Shown here: piece by piece, positions 1 through 9,073 of the stretch
Position numbering within the stretch: the stretch's first letter is position 1
Layout of the letters: every line of letters begins with the position of its first letter
Assembly: GCF_003384935.1 (NCBI RefSeq)
Contig: NZ_QTTQ01000010.1
Coordinates: 434,001-498,000 of the forward strand
DNA length: 64,000 bases
Direction of reading: 5' to 3'
From: Lutibacter oceani
GTDB taxonomy: Bacteria > Bacteroidota > Bacteroidia > Flavobacteriales > Flavobacteriaceae
Position numbers and translations under genes: made by a program
Notes under the pieces: generated by a model
What the model saw: only the letters and a program-made list of their open reading frames with translations
Databases searched by the model: none
Told to the model about the DNA's origin: nothing

Positions 1-1463
1 TCATTAGCATCTACAACAGTTTTTTCAACATTTTCTTTTATTTCTTCTTCAACAACTTCTGCTTTTACAGAATTGTCAGTAATTAAATCTAATTGTCCCT
101 TAGGCACAAAACTTGTCATTACAAAAGGTTTACCTTTTATATATTTATCATATACACGTACTACATCTTCTTTTGTAACTTTTTTAATATTTTCAATATC
201 CTGCTCAATAAATTCAGGTGTTCCCGCAAATACATTGTACTGTGCTAATTGAAAAGATTTTCCTAAAACACTACTAATTCCGTTGTAAAAACTTGTTTCT
301 AAACCAGCTTTTATACGTTCAATATCTTTATCTGTAATTCCTTCTTTTTCAAATAAATCGAATGCTTCAAATATTCCGGCTTCAACATCTTTTAAACTTT
401 TGCCACTATTTGCCGTGATAATTATATGAAATTCTCCAGCCAATTCTTGAGATCTATTGTATGCAGTTGTTCTTGATGTTAATTCTTTTTCTTTTACAAG
501 TACTTTATACAATGGTGCTTTTTTACCACTTGATAATATTTCAGATAAAAAATCTAATGCATAAGCATCATCAGTATATTGTTGAAGTGTTGGCCATACC
601 ATATGAAGTTGCGGAGCATTTGCAAAATTATCTTCATGATAAAAACGTTTAGTTTCAGTAATAGTAACAGGTTGAGGCTCCATAGGGCTCACTTCTTCTC
701 TTCTTTTTATTTCGCCAAAATATTTTTCAATTAATGCTTTAGCAGCATCCGTTTCAAAATCACCTGCTAAAACCAAGGTTGCATTATTTGGTCCGTAAAA
801 CTTATTGTAAAACTCTTTTACATCCTCAACTGTAGCATTTTGAAGATCTTCTAATTCACCTATAACTTGCCAGTTATAAGGGTGACCTTCAGGATAAATA
901 TTTTTATCTAACACCCAATTTGTATGTCCGTATGGATTGTTATCTACACGTTGTCTTTTTTCATTTTGAACAACCTCTTGCTGGTTATAAAAAGCAGATT
1001 CTGTAACAGTATTAATTAAATACCCCATACGATCACTTTCTAACCATAATACAGTTTCTAACGCATTATTTGGAACAACTTCATAATAAATAGTTCCATC
1101 TTTCCAGGTTCCACCGTTCAAAGTTCCACCAGCATCTTGAATTTTTTTGAAAAACTGGTCTTGCGGTACATTTTCAGATTCTTGAAATAACATATGCTCA
1201 AACAAATGCGCAAATCCTGTTCTACCAGTTTTTTCCCTATTAGAACCAACTCCATATTGAATTGCTAAAGAAACAATTGGATCACTTTTATCTTGATGAA
1301 GTACAACATCAAGTCCATTTTCTAATTCATACTTTTCAAATTCAACAGAAAAATTGGTAGCACTCTTCTCATTTTCATTTAAATTCCCTTTACATGAAAT
1401 AAACATTAAAGGCAATACCAATAAGGCTAAAAATGAAATCTTTAAATATTTTTTAAACATCAT
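1..1463 (-). CDS. M16-family zinc metallopeptidase, lipoprotein (partial)
   Basis: Insulinase/pitrilysin-like peptidase of the cell envelope; about 487 residues are visible and the C-terminus lies beyond the left edge. The start is the ATG pair at 1458-1463. Residues 1-23 form a lipoprotein signal with lipobox FISC, cysteine 24, so the protein is probably anchored in the outer membrane or periplasm. The inverted zinc motif HLFEH is at residues 86-90, the hallmark of active M16 peptidases. An inactive-type middle domain follows. Bacteroidota often encode such proteins as paired or two-domain chains. It is divergent from the acyl-CoA synthetase at 1584. Substrate unknown. Confidence 0.9.
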   Translation of the reverse strand, partial: MMFKKYLKISFLALLVLPLMFISCKGNLNENEKSATNFSVEFEKYELENGLDVVLHQDKSDPIVSLAIQYGVGSNREKTGRTGFAHLFEHMLFQESENVPQDQFFKKIQDAGGTLNGGTWKDGTIYYEVVPNNALETVLWLESDRMGYLINTVTESAFYNQQEVVQNEKRQRVDNNPYGHTNWVLDKNIYPEGHPYNWQVIGELEDLQNATVEDVKEFYNKFYGPNNATLVLAGDFETDAAKALIEKYFGEIKRREEVSPMEPQPVTITETKRFYHEDNFANAPQLHMVWPTLQQYTDDAYALDFLSEILSSGKKAPLYKVLVKEKELTSRTTAYNRSQELAGEFHIIITANSGKSLKDVEAGIFEAFDLFEKEGITDKDIERIKAGLETSFYNGISSVLGKSFQLAQYNVFAGTPEFIEQDIENIKKVTKEDVVRVYDKYIKGKPFVMTSFVPKGQLDLITDNSVKAEVVEEEIKENVEKTVVDAN

Positions 1464-1532
1464 TTAATAATTTTTTAGATTTCAATAAATATACAATACA
1501 ATTTTTAATAAAAAACCTGAAAGTATTTAGAT

Positions 1533-1564
1533 TTTGTTAATTCTTAATTTTATAACTATTTTGG
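1533..1564 (+). promoter_or_regulatory. Putative Bacteroidota-type promoter for the first acyl-CoA synthetase
   Basis: TTTG at 1533-1536, a 20-nt spacer, then TATTTTGG at 1557-1564, a 7/8 match to the TAnnTTTG -7 box. It lies 20 nt before the ATG at 1584. Spacing and position fit the flavobacterial consensus, but the assignment is by motif only. Confidence 0.4.
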
Positions 1565-1571
1565 TACCAAC

Positions 1572-1599
1572 CAAATGTAATTTATGATTAAAAAAGCAA
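1572..1599 (-). promoter_or_regulatory. Putative promoter for the M16 peptidase
   Basis: On the minus strand, TTG (1599-1597), a 17-nt spacer and TACATTTG (1579-1572) match the Bacteroidota consensus. It overlaps the first codons of the divergent acyl-CoA synthetase gene and leaves a leader of about 100 nt before the peptidase ATG. Motif evidence only. Confidence 0.3.
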
Positions 1600-3359
1600 C
1601 ACGTCTGTTTGATTTTGCATACAATCAACTCTCAAATAATCCACAAGAAAAATGTTTCAATTCTAAAACTGATTCTAAATGGGTTGCAACTTCAACAAAA
1701 CAATATCTTGAACAAGCAAATACTATTAGCAGAGCATTGCTTCGTTTAGGCATAAAACCAAACGATAAAATTGTAGTTGTTACAACAAACAACAGGGTTG
1801 AATGGAGTATACTGGATATTGCAATTTTACAAATTGGCGCTGTTAATGTGCCTTTATACCCTACAATATCAAGTGCTGATTACCAATACATTATCAACCA
1901 TTCTGATGCTGTTTTATGTTTTGTTTCAGATAATGATTTGGCTAAAAAAGTTACCAAAATAAAGGAAAAGACAAATTTAAAAACTATATATTCATTTGAT
2001 ACACTTGAAGGTATTTCCAGTTGGGAATCTCTTTTAGAGCTAGGAGAAAATACTTCAAATCAAAATGATGTTGATGTATTAAAAAAGCAAGTTTTACCAG
2101 GTAATCTTGCTACAATTATTTATACTTCAGGAACAACTGGTGTACCAAAAGGCGTTATGCTTTCACATAAAAACATTGTAGAAAATACCATAGTAAGTGC
2201 AAAAGCTTTGGATTTTAAACCTGGAAATTATAAAGTTTTAAGCTATTTACCCGTATGTCATATTTTTGAACGTTTTGCTTTATATTATTATCAATTAATG
2301 GGTTTTGAAATTTACTTTGCTGAAGCTATTGATAAATTAGGAGATAATTTGAAAGAAGTAAAACCCCATTTCATTCCTGTAGTACCTCGCTTACTAGAAA
2401 AAATTTATGATAAAATTGTTGATAAAGGAAGTAATTTAAATGGTATTAAAAAAACACTTTTCTTTTGGTCGTTAGATTTAGCTAAAAAATACAAACCCTA
2501 TAACCAAAACGGATGGTGGTATCATCTTCAATTAGGAATTGCAAAAAAGTTGGTTTTTAGTAAATGGCAAGAAGCATTAGGTGGAAACATTAAATTTTTG
2601 GTTTCTGGAAGTGCTCCATTACAACCTATACTAATTAAAATTTTTACTGCTGCCGGAATTCCAGTTTTTGAAGGTTATGGTATGACAGAGACTTCTCCTG
2701 GTATTTCAATAAATGATTTTAGAAATGGTGGTTTTAAAATTGGAACTGTTGGAAAAGTTTTAGAAGACATTGAAGTTAAAATTGCTGAAGATGGTGAAAT
2801 ACTGGTAAAAGGCTCCAATATTATGATGGGCTACTATAAAAATGAAGATTTAACTTCTAAAACTATAATAAACCATTGGTTGCATACTGGGGATATTGGT
2901 GAATTAGATAACCAAGGATTTTTAAAAATTACAGACCGCAAAAAGGAAATGTTTAAAACCTCTGGAGGAAAATATATTGCGCCTGCTGTATTAGAAAGTA
3001 AATTAAAAGAATCTCGTTTTATTGAACAAGCAATGATAATTGGTGAAAGCGAAAAAATGCCAGCAGCCATTATTCAACCACATTTTGAATTTATAATTGA
3101 ATGGGCAAAAAGAAAAAATATAAAAAATAATGGCACTTTCGAATCGATCATTTCAAAAAAGAAAGTAAAAAAACGTATTCAAAAAGAAATTAATATCGCA
3201 AATGAAACGTTTGGCAAATGGGAACAAATAAAAGCCTTCGAATTAACCCCTGAAATATGGACTGTTGAAAATGGATTATTAACGCCGACTATGAAAATGA
3301 AAAGAAGAGAAATTTTGAATAAATATAAAATATTACATCAAAATATTTATAAAAAATAA
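1584..3359 (+). CDS. Long-chain acyl-CoA synthetase (AMP-forming), copy 1
   Basis: ANL-superfamily ligase of 591 residues that activates fatty acids through an acyl-AMP intermediate. The phosphate-binding motif TSGTTGVPKG is at residues 181-190, GYGMTET at 364-370 and HTGDIG at 434-439. The C-terminal hinge and catalytic lysine lie in DRKKEMFKTSGGKYI (451-465). The length and the CHIFER/VVPRLLEK signatures fit the FadD/FACS group rather than acetate or aryl ligases. A close paralogue follows 81 nt downstream at 3441, probably by tandem duplication. This copy is the more diverged of the pair in its C-terminal 60 residues. Cytoplasmic or peripheral membrane role in lipid metabolism inferred from the family. 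Confidence 0.92.
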   Translation: MIKKATRLFDFAYNQLSNNPQEKCFNSKTDSKWVATSTKQYLEQANTISRALLRLGIKPNDKIVVVTTNNRVEWSILDIAILQIGAVNVPLYPTISSADYQYIINHSDAVLCFVSDNDLAKKVTKIKEKTNLKTIYSFDTLEGISSWESLLELGENTSNQNDVDVLKKQVLPGNLATIIYTSGTTGVPKGVMLSHKNIVENTIVSAKALDFKPGNYKVLSYLPVCHIFERFALYYYQLMGFEIYFAEAIDKLGDNLKEVKPHFIPVVPRLLEKIYDKIVDKGSNLNGIKKTLFFWSLDLAKKYKPYNQNGWWYHLQLGIAKKLVFSKWQEALGGNIKFLVSGSAPLQPILIKIFTAAGIPVFEGYGMTETSPGISINDFRNGGFKIGTVGKVLEDIEVKIAEDGEILVKGSNIMMGYYKNEDLTSKTIINHWLHTGDIGELDNQGFLKITDRKKEMFKTSGGKYIAPAVLESKLKESRFIEQAMIIGESEKMPAAIIQPHFEFIIEWAKRKNIKNNGTFESIISKKKVKKRIQKEINIANETFGKWEQIKAFELTPEIWTVENGLLTPTMKMKRREILNKYKILHQNIYKK

Positions 3360-3384
3360 ATTACTACTATTGTTTTTATCATTC

Positions 3385-3414
3385 TTGTAAATTCATTTTA
3401 ATTTTTATAATTTG
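3385..3414 (+). promoter_or_regulatory. Weak candidate promoter for the second acyl-CoA synthetase
   Basis: TTG at 3385-3387, then after 18 nt TATAATTTG (3406-3414), one base longer than the TAnnTTTG consensus. It lies 26 nt before the ATG at 3441. This would let the second paralogue be transcribed separately. Low certainty. Confidence 0.25.
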
Positions 3415-3440
3415 TACCGCACTCAAATATACAATAACAA

Positions 3441-5228
3441 ATGCCAAAAGAAATTACGAGACTGTTCGAATTTGCGTATTACCAACTCGAAAATTTTAAC
3501 TTAGAAACCGCGTTTTGCACAAAATATGATAACAAATGGGTAGCTACTTCTACGGAAGAATTTATTGCAAAAGGAAATGCAATAAGTAGAGGACTCTTAA
3601 AACTTGGCATAAAACCTGGCGATAAAATTGCGGTTATTTCTTCTAATAACAGAACCGAATGGAACATTTTAGATTTAGGAATTTTGCAAATTGGAGCAAT
3701 TAGTATCCCAATTTATCCAACTATTTCAAAAGAAGATTATGAATATATTTTTAATCATGCTGAAGTAACACATTGCTTTTTATCTGATGAAGAACTTTAT
3801 AAAAAAGCTATTGCCATTACACAAAATGTTAGCACTTTAAAAGAAATTTATTCGTTTGATAAAGTGGAAGGTTGCAAAAACTGGACTGAAGTTTTGGAAC
3901 TAGGAAAAGACGAAAGCAGTCAAAATGAAGTAGAAACAATTAAAGAAACTGTTCAATCTAATGATTTGGCAACTATAATTTATACTTCTGGAACAACAGG
4001 AAAACCAAAAGGTGTTATGCTTTCTCATAACAATGTAGTTAGTAATGTAATTGATAGTTTACCGCGTTTACCATTGACAATAGGTAATGGCAGAACACTC
4101 AGTTTTTTACCCGTTTGTCACATTTTTGAGCGTATGCTTCATTATCTATATCAATACTCAGGAACGTCAATATATTTTGCTGAAAGTATTGAAAAAATTG
4201 GAGTAAATATAAAAGAAGTGCATCCAAATTTAATGTCTGTAGTTCCCCGTTTACTCGAAAAAGTTTATGATGGAATTATAGCAAAAGGTTCTGAATTAAA
4301 AGGAATTAAAAAGGCATTATTCTTTTGGGCAGTTGATTTAGGCTTAAAATATGAACCTTATGGAAAAAATGGCTTGTGGTATGAGTTTAAACTTGCAATT
4401 GCTAATAAATTAATTTTTAACAAATGGCGTGAAGCTTTAGGTGGAGAATTAACTACAATGGTTTCTGGAAGTGCCGCTTTACAACCACGTTTAGCAAGGG
4501 TATTTACTGCAGCTAAAATGGCAGTTATGGAAGGTTACGGGCTTACTGAAACTTCTCCTGTAATTTCTGTAAATATGTATAAAGATGGTTTAATGCGTAT
4601 TGGAACTGTTGGAAAACCAATTGCTAATGTTGAAATTAAAATTGCAGACGACGGTGAAATTTTAGCTAAAGGTCCTAATATTATGCAAGGCTATTATAAA
4701 GATCCCGAAAAAACTGCAAGTGTTATGACGGGTGATTATTTTCATACTGGTGATAAAGGTGAAATTGATGCAGATGGTTTTTTAAAAATAACCGGAAGAA
4801 AAAAAGAAATTTTTAAAACTTCAGGAGGAAAATATATTGCTCCTGCCCTTATAGAAAATGAAATGAAACAATCTCGATTTATTGAACAGATTTTGGTTAT
4901 TGGTGAAGGACAAAAAATGCCAGCAGCATTAATTCAACCTAACTTTGATTTTTTAAGAGACTGGGCTAAACTTCATCATGAACCTATTCCCGGCAACAAT
5001 GAAGATTTAATTGAAAACCCTCATGTTATAGAACGCATTCAGCAGGAAATTGATAAAGGAAATGAAAATTTTGGAAAATGGGAAACTATAAAACGATTTG
5101 AGCTTACACCAGATGTTTGGGGAATTGATAATGGTTTACTTACCCCAACAATGAAACCTAAGCGAGAAGAAATTATCAAAAAATATTTAAAGTTATATAA
5201 TAAAATATATTCAGAAAATCCGAGATAA
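3441..5228 (+). CDS. Long-chain acyl-CoA synthetase (AMP-forming), copy 2
   Basis: A 595-residue AMP-dependent fatty-acid:CoA ligase. TSGTTGKPKG is at residues 182-191, followed by the family motifs EGYGLTETSP, HTGDKG and GRKKEIFKTSGGKYIAP. It aligns collinearly with the upstream 591-residue copy from the first residues (ITRLFEFAY versus ATRLFDFAY), so the two are tandem paralogues. Both keep the residues expected for adenylation and thioesterification, so neither looks like a pseudogene. Paralogues may differ in chain-length preference or regulation, but nothing in the sequence settles which. It is followed by 166 nt of non-coding DNA before dnaX. Confidence 0.92.
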   Translation: MPKEITRLFEFAYYQLENFNLETAFCTKYDNKWVATSTEEFIAKGNAISRGLLKLGIKPGDKIAVISSNNRTEWNILDLGILQIGAISIPIYPTISKEDYEYIFNHAEVTHCFLSDEELYKKAIAITQNVSTLKEIYSFDKVEGCKNWTEVLELGKDESSQNEVETIKETVQSNDLATIIYTSGTTGKPKGVMLSHNNVVSNVIDSLPRLPLTIGNGRTLSFLPVCHIFERMLHYLYQYSGTSIYFAESIEKIGVNIKEVHPNLMSVVPRLLEKVYDGIIAKGSELKGIKKALFFWAVDLGLKYEPYGKNGLWYEFKLAIANKLIFNKWREALGGELTTMVSGSAALQPRLARVFTAAKMAVMEGYGLTETSPVISVNMYKDGLMRIGTVGKPIANVEIKIADDGEILAKGPNIMQGYYKDPEKTASVMTGDYFHTGDKGEIDADGFLKITGRKKEIFKTSGGKYIAPALIENEMKQSRFIEQILVIGEGQKMPAALIQPNFDFLRDWAKLHHEPIPGNNEDLIENPHVIERIQQEIDKGNENFGKWETIKRFELTPDVWGIDNGLLTPTMKPKREEIIKKYLKLYNKIYSENPR

Positions 5229-5364
5229 ATTAAAGCTTCAATATAGTAAACTTAAAAAAATACATTTAATTATATTTTTTCAATGCTATAAATTACTATT
5301 CTAATTTTTGATAAAAAACTTTCATTTTTTACAAATTAAATACAATATAAATCATTGGTTTTTC

Positions 5365-5372
5365 TATTTTTG
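5365..5372 (+). promoter_or_regulatory. Putative -7 promoter element of dnaX
   Basis: TATTTTTG is a perfect match to the Bacteroidota -7 box TAnnTTTG and lies 22 nt before the dnaX ATG. I do not see a clear TTG -33 box at the expected 17-21 nt spacing. Confidence 0.35.
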
Positions 5373-5394
5373 TAAATGAACCTAATTTAACCTT

Positions 5395-7098
5395 ATGGAA
5401 CAATTTATAGTGTCAGCTCGAAAATACAGACCTCAAACATTTGAGGATGTTGTTGGGCAAAAAGCGATTACAAATACGCTTGAAAATGCTATAAAAAATA
5501 ATCATTTAGCACAAGCACTTTTATTTACAGGTCCGCGAGGAGTTGGAAAAACAACTTGCGCCAGAATTTTAGCTAAAAAAATTAACGAAAATGCTGGAGA
5601 AATAAGTGAAGATGATTTTGCTTTTAACATTTTTGAATTAGATGCAGCATCCAACAATTCTGTAGATGATATTAGGAGTTTAACTGATCAGGTTAGAATT
5701 CCTCCTCAAACAGGAAAATACAAAGTGTATATTATTGATGAGGTACATATGCTATCTCAAGCAGCTTTTAATGCCTTTTTAAAAACATTAGAAGAACCAC
5801 CTGCACACGCAATATTTATTTTAGCAACTACCGAGAAACATAAAATAATACCAACCATACTTTCACGCTGTCAAATATTTGATTTTAAACGTATTGGAGT
5901 ACTGGATGCTAAAGAATATTTAGTAAAAATAGCAGCAAAAGAAAATATAAATGCTGATGATGATGCGCTTCATATTATAGCACAAAAAGCTGATGGAGCA
6001 ATGCGTGATGCCTTATCTATTTTTGATAGAGTTGTAAGTTTTTCAGGTAGTGAATTAACACGCAGAGCAGTTACAGAAAACTTAAATGTACTGGATTATG
6101 ATGAGTATTTTAAAACCACTGATTTACTGTTAGAAAATAAAATTCCCGAAGTGTTGGTTCATTTTAATACTATTTTATCAAAAGGATTTGAAGGGCACCA
6201 TTTTATTAGTGGTCTGGCTTCTCATTTTAGAGATTTATTGGTAACAAAAGATAAAATTACGCTTGATTTATTAGAAGTTGGTGATAATGCTAAAAAGAAA
6301 TATTTAGCACAATCACAAAAAAGCGATATTCGTTTTTTACTGCAAGCAATTGAGTTGGCAAATGATTGCGATTTAAAATATAAAAGCAGTAAAAACCAAC
6401 GCTTGTTAGTTGAACTAACACTTATGCAATTAGCCTCTATCACTTTTGATGGAGAAAAAAAAAATAATAAACCATACATAATTGCTGCAATACATTTTCA
6501 AAGTAAGGTAAAACGAAAAACATTTTCCAAACCCATTATATCAAAACACATTGCCGAACAAAAAAAAGAGGTTCCTATAATAAATGAAACAAAAATTGAT
6601 GTTTCATTAGAAAAAACTCCACCAGTTTTAGAAACAACTACAAGAAGACGGTCTGCACTTTCCTTAACTAGTATCAATAGAAAAAAGGAATTAGAAAAAA
6701 TTGAAGTTGAATACGATCAGGTTGAAGGACTACCAACTGATAGTTTTAAAGAAAATGAAGCTATAATTTTATGGGAAAAATATACCGAACAGCTTTTAGA
6801 TAAAGGGAAAAAAAGTGTTGCATCTATTATGAAAGCAAACAAACCTTTCTTAAAAGATGAAAATATTCATTTTGAACTTCCTAACAATTTAATGAAGGAT
6901 CAATTAGACAGGGCTAAACATTCATTATTAAAATATTTAAGAGAAGGTTTAAATAATTATAAGGTAGATTTAATAATTGATGTAAATGAAAAAGAGACAA
7001 AAAAATACGCCTACACTCCTCAGGAAAAATATCAAAAACTAAAAGAAAAAAATAAAGCTATGGAATTATTAAGAAAAACTTTTGATTTAGACTTGTAA
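5395..7098 (+). CDS. dnaX: DNA polymerase III subunit gamma/tau
   Basis: Clamp-loader ATPase of the replisome, 567 residues. The AAA+ domain starts at the N-terminus (SARKYRPQTFEDVVGQ). Walker A GPRGVGKT is at 46-53, Walker B IIDEVHM near 113-119, sensor ATTEKHK at about 145 and the SRC arginine-finger motif at about 157. Domain III ends near residue 350 and a lysine-rich tau-like tail follows. Only about 18 residues separate Walker A from ELDAASNN, with no cysteine cluster, so the usual zinc module is absent; I recall this as common in flavobacteria. A run of ten A at 6455-6464 (codons 354-357) is a possible slippage site that would yield a gamma-like form. Confidence 0.95.
   Translation: MEQFIVSARKYRPQTFEDVVGQKAITNTLENAIKNNHLAQALLFTGPRGVGKTTCARILAKKINENAGEISEDDFAFNIFELDAASNNSVDDIRSLTDQVRIPPQTGKYKVYIIDEVHMLSQAAFNAFLKTLEEPPAHAIFILATTEKHKIIPTILSRCQIFDFKRIGVLDAKEYLVKIAAKENINADDDALHIIAQKADGAMRDALSIFDRVVSFSGSELTRRAVTENLNVLDYDEYFKTTDLLLENKIPEVLVHFNTILSKGFEGHHFISGLASHFRDLLVTKDKITLDLLEVGDNAKKKYLAQSQKSDIRFLLQAIELANDCDLKYKSSKNQRLLVELTLMQLASITFDGEKKNNKPYIIAAIHFQSKVKRKTFSKPIISKHIAEQKKEVPIINETKIDVSLEKTPPVLETTTRRRSALSLTSINRKKELEKIEVEYDQVEGLPTDSFKENEAIILWEKYTEQLLDKGKKSVASIMKANKPFLKDENIHFELPNNLMKDQLDRAKHSLLKYLREGLNNYKVDLIIDVNEKETKKYAYTPQEKYQKLKEKNKAMELLRKTFDLDL
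6455..6464 (+). promoter_or_regulatory. A10 homopolymer in dnaX, possible programmed slippage site
   Basis: Ten consecutive A follow GGAG within codons 354-357. One extra A, or a -1 ribosomal shift, gives codons GAA AAA AAA AAA TAA and stops after residue 357. One missing A gives a stop after residue 361. Either product would keep domains I-III and lose the C-terminal tail, as gamma does in other bacteria. Functional slippage is inference. Confidence 0.4.
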
Positions 7099-7151
7099 TC
7101 ATTAATAATTAAAAGATCAATTAGTTATATTAGCAATTAAAATTTTATAAT

Positions 7152-9071
7152 TTGGACATTAAATTATTACTCACATTTTTAGTAGGTTTTTTAATTGTTG
7201 CGATTGCTTCTAATGAAATAGCAAAAATTTTTCAAAAAATCAAATTTCCTTTAATTACTGGTTTAATAATTACCGGGATAATCGCTGGTTCATCAGTCCT
7301 AAATTTTATCTCTCCAAAAGCTGTTGATGAACTTTTTTTTCTAAATGAAATTGCTTTAGCAATTATAGCTTTTTCAGCAGGTTCAGAACTATACCTAAAT
7401 GAATTAAGAAGCCGTGTTAATAGTATTAAATGGATGACTATTGGTCAGTTAGTTATTACTTTTGTAATGAGTTCGGTAGTAATTTATTTTGGTGCATCAT
7501 ATATCCCTTTTATGGCTGAAATGCCTTCAACTCATAAAATTGCAGTAGCTATTTTATTTGCTACAATTTTTGTTGCACGATCCCCTTCTTCAGCAATTGC
7601 CGTTATTAATGAAATGCGAGCCAATGGTCCGTTTACAAAAACGGTAATGGGTGTTACAGTTGTAAAAGATGTATTGGTAATAGTTTTATTTGCCATTTGT
7701 TTAGCGGTTGCAAAAGCGCTAATAAATGATGAAACAACTAATTTAATGTTTTTTGTCATTTTATTTTTTGAAATATTAACCTCATTCGGATTGGGTTATG
7801 TAGTTGGAAAAATTTTACAAATACCATTTTCAACAAAAATGGACACAAAATTAAAAGGTTTTTCAGTATTAATTATTGGATATAGCATTTACTTGTTCGC
7901 TCATTATATACAAATAAAATCTCTTGAATTATTTCACCATGAATTTATTTTAGAGCCTTTACTAATATGTATTATTGGAAGTTTTGTACTTACAAATTAT
8001 AGCAAACACCGTATTGAGTTTTCAGAAGCTTTAGACGAAATTAGCCCCGTAATTTATATAATTTTCTTTACGCTCACAGGTGCCTCATTATCAATTCAAA
8101 CATTAATGAGTGTTTTTGGAATTGCTGTTGGATTGTTCTTTTTACGTTTAATTACTATGTTTTTTGGAGGAATTTTTGGTGTTTATGCAGCACAAGACCC
8201 CAAAAAATATGCTTTAATTGCCTGGATGCCTTATTTAACACAAGCTGGTGTGGCATTAGGTTTGGCAACCATTATTTCAAATATATTTCCTGCTTGGGGT
8301 CATCAGTTTGAAACTATTATAATTGCCATTATTGTTTTAAATCAATTAATTGGTCCTCCACTTTTTAAATGGTCATTAAACTTTGTAAAAGAAAGTCATT
8401 TACGCGCAAAAATGCCTGCATTGGATAGCACAAGAGATGCTGTAATATTTGGTTTAGAAGATCAATCAATTGCTTTAGCTACTCAATTACAAAAAAACAA
8501 ATGGGAAGCAAGAATTATAAATGTTGATAGAAAACAAGAAAAAGTTGTAAATGATTTTAAAGTACTTCAATTAACTTCAATTAGTTTTACAGGAATTAAA
8601 CAATTAGCTTTAGATAAAACAGAAGCAATAATTTTAATGCTTTCTGATGAAGATAATTACAAAATTGCAGAACTTATATACGAACATATTGGTACTAAAG
8701 ATGTTATAGTACGTTTAAATAATAGAGATAATTTTGAGAAATTTCACAAACTTGGAGTTTTAATAATTGAACCTGCCACTGCAATGGTTAGTTTGTTAGA
8801 TCATTTTGTACGTTCACCAAATGCAACTTCATTACTACTTGGTATGGATGAAGGGCAAGATTCTATGGATGTTGAAATTAGAAATGAAGATATACACGGT
8901 ATGCGTTTACGTGATTTACGCTTACCTGCTGATGTACTGGTACTTTCAATAAAAAGAAAAGGTCAACTGTTAGTTTCTCACGGATATACACGTATGCGTT
9001 TAGGAGATGTTATAACCTTAGTTGGTGGAGAAACCAGTTTAGAAGAACTTAAATTTAAATTTGACACATAA
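7152..9071 (+). CDS. CPA2-type monovalent cation:proton antiporter with TrkA-N/TrkA-C (RCK) module
   Basis: Integral membrane protein of 639 residues. Residues 5-410 form about 12-13 hydrophobic helices typical of the KefB/KefC/RosB Na+/H+ exchanger fold. They include the SPSSAIAV (144-151) and VVKDVLVI (170-177, acidic D173) segments that carry the exchange residues. A cytoplasmic Rossmann-like RCK domain (TrkA-N) spans about 428-545, and a TrkA-C ligand domain follows to the end. It probably exchanges K+ or Na+ for protons under nucleotide control. The start is TTG at 7152; an in-frame stop at 7131 limits other choices. It ends 2 nt before miaE, so the genes are probably cotranscribed. Confidence 0.88.
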   Translation: MDIKLLLTFLVGFLIVAIASNEIAKIFQKIKFPLITGLIITGIIAGSSVLNFISPKAVDELFFLNEIALAIIAFSAGSELYLNELRSRVNSIKWMTIGQLVITFVMSSVVIYFGASYIPFMAEMPSTHKIAVAILFATIFVARSPSSAIAVINEMRANGPFTKTVMGVTVVKDVLVIVLFAICLAVAKALINDETTNLMFFVILFFEILTSFGLGYVVGKILQIPFSTKMDTKLKGFSVLIIGYSIYLFAHYIQIKSLELFHHEFILEPLLICIIGSFVLTNYSKHRIEFSEALDEISPVIYIIFFTLTGASLSIQTLMSVFGIAVGLFFLRLITMFFGGIFGVYAAQDPKKYALIAWMPYLTQAGVALGLATIISNIFPAWGHQFETIIIAIIVLNQLIGPPLFKWSLNFVKESHLRAKMPALDSTRDAVIFGLEDQSIALATQLQKNKWEARIINVDRKQEKVVNDFKVLQLTSISFTGIKQLALDKTEAIILMLSDEDNYKIAELIYEHIGTKDVIVRLNNRDNFEKFHKLGVLIIEPATAMVSLLDHFVRSPNATSLLLGMDEGQDSMDVEIRNEDIHGMRLRDLRLPADVLVLSIKRKGQLLVSHGYTRMRLGDVITLVGGETSLEELKFKFDT

Positions 9072-9073
9072 TT

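Noticed and set aside
461-652. Hydrophobic plus-strand ORF opposite the M16 peptidase
   Set aside because: Antisense to a conserved gene, with low-complexity composition from AT-rich codons.
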